Positions 1-4,601 of a DNA stretch of 5,641 bases are shown here, piece by piece. Source of the stretch: Candidatus Dojkabacteria bacterium (GTDB lineage: Bacteria > Patescibacteriota > Dojkabacteria > SC72); contig JAAZGF010000066.1 in assembly GCA_012511375.1 (NCBI GenBank), positions 1 to 5,641 of the forward strand, given 5' to 3'. Numbering within the stretch: position 1 is the stretch's first letter; each line of letters begins with the position of its first letter. Position numbers and translations under genes: made by a program. The notes beneath the pieces were generated by a model. The model was not told the origin of the DNA, made no database searches, and saw only the letters and a list, made by a program, of their open reading frames with translations.

Positions 1-207
1 ACTTTCGATATTCTCCATCCATTTGATATACTGAGCATCTCTAATAGCTGCAGGATTAATCCTGTTTATGAAAAAGTAAATTATCCTCTTAAAAAAAAGA
101 AAAAAAGCTTTTAAAAATCCAAACTCTCTAACATCCTTCTTAAAATCCTCCTTGTAAAGTGGAATTCTACTCCTTACTCTTGAAAACAAATTATTTCTAG
201 TTTGCAT
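1..207 (-). CDS. Partial CDS: probable glycosyltransferase N-terminal extension, cut by left edge
   Basis: An open frame of 69 codons runs from an ATG at 207 to the left edge without a stop. It is too short to identify firmly. The visible protein starts MQTRNNLFSR, has basic and acidic stretches (YKEDFKKDVREFG), a Phe-rich hydrophobic patch at about residues 34-47, and then AQYIKWMENIE at about 58-68. A basic/hydrophobic lead-in followed by Y-x-x-W-x-x-x-x-E resembles the N-terminal extension of many multidomain family-2 glycosyltransferases in Wzm/Wzt loci; this is remembered family knowledge, and the catalytic domain lies outside the window. The ATG overlaps the end of wzt by 11 nt, the same overlap as at the wzm start, which favours 207. 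An in-frame ATG at 219 is the alternative, with a stop just upstream at 225-223. Neither start has a Shine-Dalgarno motif. The Phe patch is encoded by a near-homopolymer A run (plus strand 91-106), a possible slippage or sequencing-error site. Confidence 0.6.
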   Translation of the reverse strand, partial: MQTRNNLFSRVRSRIPLYKEDFKKDVREFGFLKAFFLFFKRIIYFFINRINPAAIRDAQYIKWMENIES

Positions 208-931
208 TCTTGTACCCATTAACTATTTTTTCAGCACTCCCTATCTCATAACTCCTATCCTCCTTCAACCAAAGCACCCTATCTGAATACTTCTCTACTG
301 AATCTAATGCATGAGATACATACAGTATCGATTTCAAACCCTTTATCCTATCAAAATACGCATAACACTTCTTCTGAAAATCAGCATCACCTACAGCTAA
401 CACCTCATCTAAAACAAGAATATCTGACTTAACTCTAATAGCTATGGAGAAAGCTAACCTTACTGCCATACCAGATGAAAAATTCTTAATCTTCATATCA
501 GCAAAGTCTCTTAATTCTGCAAAATCAAAAATCTCATCTATGTATTTATCTAATTCTTTTTTAGTAAGACCTAAGATAGTACCATTAAGATACACATTCT
601 CTCTTGCAGTAAGATCTGGATTAAACCCTACCCCTAATTCAAGAAAAGGAACTAAGCTTCCATTAACCTTCACCTCTCCCTCATCAGCTACATATATTCC
701 TGATACTATCTTGAGTAAAGTAGATTTACCTGATCCATTGGGACCTATCACACTAAAGAATTCTCCTTTTTTAACTTCAAAAGAAAGGTTTTTTAATGCA
801 CTAAATTCCCTGTATTCTGTTTTTTGAAAAGGATTTAAGAACCTCTCCTGTAACGTATTCTTATGCCCTTTAACAGGAATCCTAAAATTTTTACTTACAT
901 TCTTTACTTGTATTGCTGTATTCTCATTCAT
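197..931 (-). CDS. wzt: Polysaccharide ABC exporter, ATP-binding subunit (Wzt-like, short form)
   Basis: This 244-residue protein is the cytoplasmic ATPase that powers export of a carrier-linked polysaccharide through the Wzm channel. Visible motifs are Walker A GPNGSGKST (63-71), the ABC signature FSSGM (151-155), Walker B ILVLDEV with D175 and catalytic E176, a D-loop AVGD (179-182) and the switch histidine H207. The stretch FLELGVGFNPDLTARENVYLNG (starting near 96, described in two parts: FLELGVGF and NPDLTARENVYLNG) is typical of the Wzt/TagH group rather than of importer ATPases. The protein ends soon after the nucleotide-binding fold, so it lacks the C-terminal glycan-recognition domain of the long Wzt of E. 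coli O9a type; it resembles short forms that do not need a modified chain end. It begins 4 nt after the wzm stop and ends with TAG. No Shine-Dalgarno motif precedes its ATG; the context is A/T-rich. A TagH-like teichoic acid exporter role is the alternative reading, but the neighbours favour a generic envelope glycan. Confidence 0.93.
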   Translation of the reverse strand: MNENTAIQVKNVSKNFRIPVKGHKNTLQERFLNPFQKTEYREFSALKNLSFEVKKGEFFSVIGPNGSGKSTLLKIVSGIYVADEGEVKVNGSLVPFLELGVGFNPDLTARENVYLNGTILGLTKKELDKYIDEIFDFAELRDFADMKIKNFSSGMAVRLAFSIAIRVKSDILVLDEVLAVGDADFQKKCYAYFDRIKGLKSILYVSHALDSVEKYSDRVLWLKEDRSYEIGSAEKIVNGYKNAN

Positions 932-935
932 ATTT

Positions 936-1712
936 TTAAAAATGTTCTGCTACTCTTTTTACACTATGTTTAAAATATATATTTCCAACTATGATTAGAA
1001 GAACAGAGACTATTAATGAACCAATTACAAATTTCAAGTTAACTATATTCTGATATGTTAATGCCTCCCTTACACTCTGAATATATATTGCTATTGGATT
1101 ATGCTCAACTATGAATCGATATTTCTCAGGAATCATCTCTACTGGAAAGAATACAGCAGAAGCATAGAACATGAGCTGTAAACCCAACTCAGTAATATGT
1201 GCAAGGTCTCTAACATATACCATCCATATACTAGTAAAGAATGATATGCCATACAAACCAAGAAACATCACTAACCCTATCAGTAGGATGTAGGACACAC
1301 TAGCAAGAGAAAACTGGATACCCAAAACTAGACCAACAACCCCTACTATCATGAGATTAATCCCAAAGTTAATCAATGCCATCGTTAGAGCACTAATCAC
1401 AACTATATCTCTTTTAAAGTTAATCTTAAGTATTAAATCAGCCCTCTCCATAATGGAGCCCATACCCCATGTAATACCTTCATTAAAGAATGTAAATATT
1501 ACCAATCCAGAAAGAAGATACACAGCATACTGTCTTGATGTAAGGTTACCTACCTGTCCAGATACAGAAGAGAAAACAACAAAGAGAATTATGAACATGA
1601 AGAATGGTTTAAGTAAAACCCATAGAAATCCTAATATTGAACCTTTGTACCTCATCTTAAAGATGGTTTTTACAAATTGTTTGTACAGATCAATATCGTT
1701 CTTACTTATCAT
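936..1712 (-). CDS. wzm: Polysaccharide ABC exporter, ABC-2 type permease (Wzm-like)
   Basis: This 258-residue integral membrane protein should form the dimeric channel that passes lipid-linked polysaccharide across the cytoplasmic membrane. The N-terminus carries the family hallmark: an amphipathic segment, then MRYKGSILGFLWVLLKP (20-36), matching the R-Y-K/R-x-S-x-L-G-x-L-W pattern of ABC-2 polysaccharide and teichoic acid permeases. About six hydrophobic segments can be read, near residues 35-53, 62-80, 104-133, 140-165, 175-192 and 226-246. The FFPVEMIPEKYR stretch (188-199) and HNPIAIYIQSVREAL (204-218) are also typical of the family. The length is normal (about 255-280). The start ATG overlaps the end of the upstream glycosyltransferase by 11 nt, suggesting translational coupling, and wzt follows after 4 nt as the expected partner. 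No Shine-Dalgarno motif is seen. The transported glycan cannot be deduced from this gene. Confidence 0.93.
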   Translation of the reverse strand: MISKNDIDLYKQFVKTIFKMRYKGSILGFLWVLLKPFFMFIILFVVFSSVSGQVGNLTSRQYAVYLLSGLVIFTFFNEGITWGMGSIMERADLILKINFKRDIVVISALTMALINFGINLMIVGVVGLVLGIQFSLASVSYILLIGLVMFLGLYGISFFTSIWMVYVRDLAHITELGLQLMFYASAVFFPVEMIPEKYRFIVEHNPIAIYIQSVREALTYQNIVNLKFVIGSLIVSVLLIIVGNIYFKHSVKRVAEHF

Positions 1713-2553
1713 TAATATATTCTTTTAATGTAATATTTTTAGAATGTACTAATTTCCATACTATCCAAGAACAAAGATACCACATTGTTTCCTTTAATGC
1801 CATAACCGAACCTACTCTATCTTTAATACTAGTATACCTATTTACCATATTCATTCTGTTTCTCTTAAAACTTCCCATATCTTTTGTAGATGCCATATGG
1901 TTATGATATACAACAGAGTTTCCACAGTAATATATATCATATCCCAAATCTCTAATTCTTAATGATAGGTCTACATCTTCATAGTAAAGAAACATTTTAG
2001 GATTGAAACCTTTTACTTTTTCTATTACCTCTTTTGAGAGCAACATAACAGCTCCACATATACCATCTACTTTCTCTACTGTATTGTATTTCTCATCATC
2101 ATACTCTCCTTCATACCTATCATATGCCATTAGATGTTTGTTAATATCCATCCCTGCAGAATTAATTAGGTACTTTTCATCTTTCTTTTCAGAAAGTAAT
2201 ATCTTTGGTCCTACTGCACCAACTCCTTCTTTTGTGTTAAATACCTTTATCATTTCTTCTAACCAATTGGATGTTACTGTAATATCATTGTTCATAAATA
2301 CATAGTAGTTGTAGTTAGGATGTGTTTCCAAAGCTAAATTATGAGCATTACCATATCCTAAGTTTTCTTCTGACTCTATTAGCTTAATACTTGGATAGTT
2401 ATTTTTTAAGAAAGAGAGAGAATCATCAGTAGAGTTATTATCTACAACACATATGTCTGCATTTGTATACTTTACTATTGAAGGGAGACTCTTTTCTAAA
2501 AGTTCTTTACCATTGTAGTTTACTATTATTATTAAGATATCCATATGATTCAT
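1702..2553 (-). CDS. Family 2 glycosyltransferase (rhamnosyltransferase-like GT-A fold)
   Basis: This 283-residue cytoplasmic enzyme is expected to move a sugar from a nucleotide donor to a growing lipid-linked glycan. The GT-A fold starts at once: MDILIIIVNYNGKELLEKSL, followed by the nucleotide-binding VVDNNSTDDS (36-45), ENLGYGNAHNLAL (63-75), and a metal-binding DXD-equivalent NND at 88-90. The acceptor/catalytic half has GICGAVMLLSKEVIEKV (164-180) and FLYYEDVDLSLRIRDLGYDI (188-207), where the E-D pair supplies the probable general base. This pattern is that of the WcaE/RfbF-like branch, often annotated as rhamnosyltransferase, but donor and linkage cannot be read from sequence. No strong transmembrane anchor is visible; the C-terminus has only a modest hydrophobic stretch near 255-268. 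Two ATGs are possible, at 2553 and, three codons later, at 2544; the second sits directly before the conserved strand. It begins 4 nt after the decarboxylase stop and overlaps wzm by 11 nt. Confidence 0.92.
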   Translation of the reverse strand: MNHMDILIIIVNYNGKELLEKSLPSIVKYTNADICVVDNNSTDDSLSFLKNNYPSIKLIESEENLGYGNAHNLALETHPNYNYYVFMNNDITVTSNWLEEMIKVFNTKEGVGAVGPKILLSEKKDEKYLINSAGMDINKHLMAYDRYEGEYDDEKYNTVEKVDGICGAVMLLSKEVIEKVKGFNPKMFLYYEDVDLSLRIRDLGYDIYYCGNSVVYHNHMASTKDMGSFKRNRMNMVNRYTSIKDRVGSVMALKETMWYLCSWIVWKLVHSKNITLKEYINDK

Positions 2554-2557
2554 TATA

Positions 2558-3502
2558 TCAAGAAACTTTGAGATTCTCTTTGAGATACTCCATTGTTTTT
2601 TCCAATCCCTCCGCTAATGAAACCTTAGGTTCCCAATTTAACTCCTGCTTTGCAAAAGATATATCAGGTAACCTTCTCTTAGGATCATCCTCTGGAAGAT
2701 TCTTAAAGATAATTTGAGATTGAGAGTTAGTCATTTTAAGAATTAAGTATGCTACATCTAAAACAGAAATTTCTGAAGGCATTCCTACATTCATAGGCCC
2801 TGTAACTGTACTATCTGTTTGAATGAATTTCATCCAAGCATCTATCTGATCATCTACATAACAGAAACTCCTTGTTTGAGAACCATCTCCATAGATAGTT
2901 ATCGGTTCTCCCTTTAATGCTTGAGTTACAAAATTAGTGATAACTCTACCATCATCAGAAGACATATATGGGCCGTATGTATTAAACACTCTAACAATTT
3001 TAATTTCTAAACCCTTACTCCTTTTGTAATCGGAAAGAATAGTTTCTGCACACCTCTTACCCTCATCATAACAAGCTCTAATACCAATAGTATTAACAGA
3101 ACCTTTGTAACTTTCATTTTGTGGAATTACCTCAGGATCACCATATACCTCAGATGTAGATGTATGAAAAACTCTTGCTCCTTTCTTTAATGCAAACTCA
3201 CAAACATTAAATACCCCTATTACATTTACCATAATAGTATAGAGGGGATCTTTCTGATATGCAGGAGGAGACGCAGGACATGCAAGATTAAAAACCCAGT
3301 CAAACCCTTCATCTAAATCAATTCCATTTACTATGTCCGCTTCTACAAATTTAAAGTTTTGTAAATTTAGTAAGTCCTGAATATTTTCCTTTCTTCCTGT
3401 ATACAGATTATCCAAACAAACAACTGTGTGCCCCTCCTTTAACAACCTCCGACAAAGATTACTGCCAAGAAACCCAGCCCCTCCTGTTACAAGTATTCTC
3501 AT
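2558..3502 (-). CDS. uxs: UDP-glucuronate decarboxylase (UDP-xylose synthase), SDR family
   Basis: This 314-residue cytoplasmic extended short-chain dehydrogenase should convert UDP-glucuronate to UDP-xylose and CO2 with bound NAD. The Rossmann motif is GGAGFLG (7-13) and D31 follows the second strand to bind the NAD ribose. Hallmarks of the UXS group rather than dTDP-glucose dehydratase are NLACPASPPAYQKDP (72-86), TSTSEVYGDPEV (114-125) with E118 at the catalytic glutamate position known from human UXS1 and ArnA, ACYDEGKRCAE (143-153) with Y145 and K149 as the YxxxK pair, RVFNTYGPYM (171-180), GDGSQTRSFCYVDD (205-218), and R277 in DDPKRRLPD at the expected substrate arginine. Length is normal and the TGA stop gives the expected C-terminus, so TGA is read as stop here. 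The UDP-glucose dehydrogenase that would supply its substrate is not in the window. It begins 33 nt after galE. A UDP-apiose/xylose synthase is a less likely alternative. Confidence 0.93.
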   Translation of the reverse strand: MRILVTGGAGFLGSNLCRRLLKEGHTVVCLDNLYTGRKENIQDLLNLQNFKFVEADIVNGIDLDEGFDWVFNLACPASPPAYQKDPLYTIMVNVIGVFNVCEFALKKGARVFHTSTSEVYGDPEVIPQNESYKGSVNTIGIRACYDEGKRCAETILSDYKRSKGLEIKIVRVFNTYGPYMSSDDGRVITNFVTQALKGEPITIYGDGSQTRSFCYVDDQIDAWMKFIQTDSTVTGPMNVGMPSEISVLDVAYLILKMTNSQSQIIFKNLPEDDPKRRLPDISFAKQELNWEPKVSLAEGLEKTMEYLKENLKVS

Positions 3503-3535
3503 ATTTATTATATCTAGATATTAAGTGTTTAATTA

Positions 3536-4513
3536 TTAACAATTACTATACCATCTGTTTACATCCTCAAGAATAGTATCAATACCCCTTTCAGGTTTCC
3601 AATTCAAAACCTTACTTGCCTTCTCATAGCTACCTGTTACAACAACTGCCTCATTAGGATCTGAATCTACTATTTCATAATCCACCTTCCTTCCTGTTAC
3701 CCTTTCTACACCCTTTACTATTTCCATAACTGTTGTACCTGTACCAGAACAGAGATTAAAAATATTACTTTTCTCATTCTTTATCATCCACTCTAATGCT
3801 TTTACATGACCACTTGCCAAATCAGAAACATGAACATAGTCCCTTATACCTGTACCATCCCTTGTCTCATACTTATCACCCCTTATCATTAAATGATACT
3901 CTCCCTTTGATGCTTTAAATACCCTAGGAATTAAATTACCCATTGCTTCTGGATCCTCTCCTAGTTTTCCACTACTGTGTGCTCCTGATGCATTAAAATA
4001 TCTAAGAGCAATGTAATTGATACCAATATGTGTAGCATCTTCAAGTAGTAATTCCATACAGTATTTATTCCTCCCATAGGGGGACATTGGACTAATTTCA
4101 TCTTTTTCTGTAACTGGAATATTTTTAGGATTACCATATACCGCAGCAGAGGAAGAGAAAACTATTTTTTTCACATCATTCTCTTTCATACAACTTACCA
4201 AATTGTATGTACCTATCACATTATTCTCAAAATATCGCAATGGTTCCTGAAGAGAATCTAAAACACTCTTGTATGCTGCAAAATGTATAACTCCATCTAC
4301 TCCCTTTATTGCTGATTGAACATCTTTAATATTTCTTAAATCTCCTTTTACAAACTCAACATCTTTTTTAGATACTTCTTTAATAGTATTGACGATCTCT
4401 TTCTTACTATTCTCTAAATTATCAATTATTCTAACCTCATAATTATTTCTAAGAAGTTCTAAAACTGTATTACTACCAATATATCCACAACCTCCTGTTA
4501 CAAGTATTTTCAT
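3536..4513 (-). CDS. galE: UDP-glucose 4-epimerase
   Basis: This 325-residue cytoplasmic SDR enzyme should interconvert UDP-glucose and UDP-galactose (or the N-acetyl forms) through a bound NAD-linked 4-keto intermediate. Motifs are the Rossmann GGCGYIG (7-13), D31-N32 at the end of the second strand, HFAAYKSVLDSLQEPLRYF (77-95), SSSAAVYG (120-127) with S122 at the catalytic serine, SPYGRNK (144-150) with Y146 and K150 as YxxxK, RYFNASGAH (171-179) and DGTGIRDYVHVSDLA (219-233), which is diagnostic for GalE. Length is near the usual 325-340. The start is well fixed: a TGA in the same frame lies at 4519-4517, so 4513 is the only nearby ATG, and the protein starts MKILVTGG as in the family. This is the first gene of the minus-strand operon, with a strong promoter immediately upstream leaving almost no leader. 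Activity on N-acetylated sugars cannot be judged here. Confidence 0.95.
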   Translation of the reverse strand: MKILVTGGCGYIGSNTVLELLRNNYEVRIIDNLENSKKEIVNTIKEVSKKDVEFVKGDLRNIKDVQSAIKGVDGVIHFAAYKSVLDSLQEPLRYFENNVIGTYNLVSCMKENDVKKIVFSSSAAVYGNPKNIPVTEKDEISPMSPYGRNKYCMELLLEDATHIGINYIALRYFNASGAHSSGKLGEDPEAMGNLIPRVFKASKGEYHLMIRGDKYETRDGTGIRDYVHVSDLASGHVKALEWMIKNEKSNIFNLCSGTGTTVMEIVKGVERVTGRKVDYEIVDSDPNEAVVVTGSYEKASKVLNWKPERGIDTILEDVNRWYSNC

Positions 4514-4521
4514 GTTTCAAT

Positions 4522-4550
4522 ATTATCTAATTAGTTAAGAATATTGTCAA
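4522..4550 (-). promoter_or_regulatory. Sigma70-type promoter of the galE operon
   Basis: On the minus strand, TTGACA (4550-4545, six of six consensus bases) is followed after exactly 17 nt by GATAAT (4527-4522, five of six). Only 8 nt (ATTGAAAC) separate the -10 hexamer from the galE ATG at 4513. By usual spacing the first transcribed base is the A at 4515 or one within a base or two, giving a leader of about 0-4 nt. It is the best promoter in the window and lies exactly at the head of the operon. Use as a promoter is inferred from the hexamers, spacing and position. Confidence 0.75.
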
Positions 4551-4573
4551 AGATTATTCCTTTCTGTTAGTAT
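4544..4573 (+). promoter_or_regulatory. Candidate promoter of the bactofilin-like gene, sharing -35 bases with the galE promoter
   Basis: On the plus strand, TTGTCA (4544-4549, five of six consensus bases) is followed after 18 nt by TAGTAT (4568-4573, four of six). Transcription would start near 4580, leaving about 22 nt before the ATG at 4602 or 7 nt before the ATG at 4587. Better -10 matches occur downstream in the AT-rich stretch (TATATT 4573-4578, AATAAT 4579-4584) but lack a well-spaced -35. The site overlaps the opposing -35 almost base for base, so the two promoters may compete. The call is weak because the region is almost all A/T. Confidence 0.35.
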
Positions 4574-4588
4574 ATATTAATAATATAT
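4572..4588. repeat. Small inverted repeat in the divergent intergenic region
   Basis: ATATATT (4572-4578) and AATATAT (4582-4588) are perfect inverted copies around a 3-nt centre AAT. The repeat lies just downstream of the candidate plus-strand -10 and covers the alternative start codon at 4587. It could be an operator or a weak hairpin in the leader, but an all-A/T repeat of this size also arises by chance in such sequence. Confidence 0.25.
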
Positions 4589-4601
4589 GATTGTTTTAAA
4601 T

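Noticed and set aside
91..106. A-rich tract as a terminator U-run for the operon
   Set aside because: It lies inside an open frame overlapping wzt, reads as a Phe-rich segment, and no GC-rich hairpin precedes it on the minus strand.
444..827. Plus-strand open frame of 127 codons
   Set aside because: It lies antisense inside wzt, whose Walker, signature and switch motifs are intact; the plus-strand product shows no recognisable domain.
1351..1728. Plus-strand open frame of 125 codons
   Set aside because: It is antisense to the conserved N-terminal half of wzm and shows no family features.
2003..2305. Plus-strand open frame of 100 codons
   Set aside because: It is antisense to the core of the family 2 glycosyltransferase; the serine-rich product is what a complementary reading of this A/T-rich gene gives.
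2558..2560. Possible TGA reassignment (glycine code of Gracilibacteria/Absconditabacteria)
   Set aside because: Reading TGA as stop gives a decarboxylase of the expected 314 residues followed 4 nt later by the next gene, so the standard code fits.
2463..2717. Plus-strand open frame spanning the glycosyltransferase/decarboxylase junction
   Set aside because: It is antisense to two well-supported genes and has no motif or promoter of its own.
4514..4601. Riboswitch or small RNA in the intergenic region
   Set aside because: The 88-nt gap is almost entirely A/T, is largely accounted for by the two promoter candidates, and shows no stable stem or conserved aptamer element.
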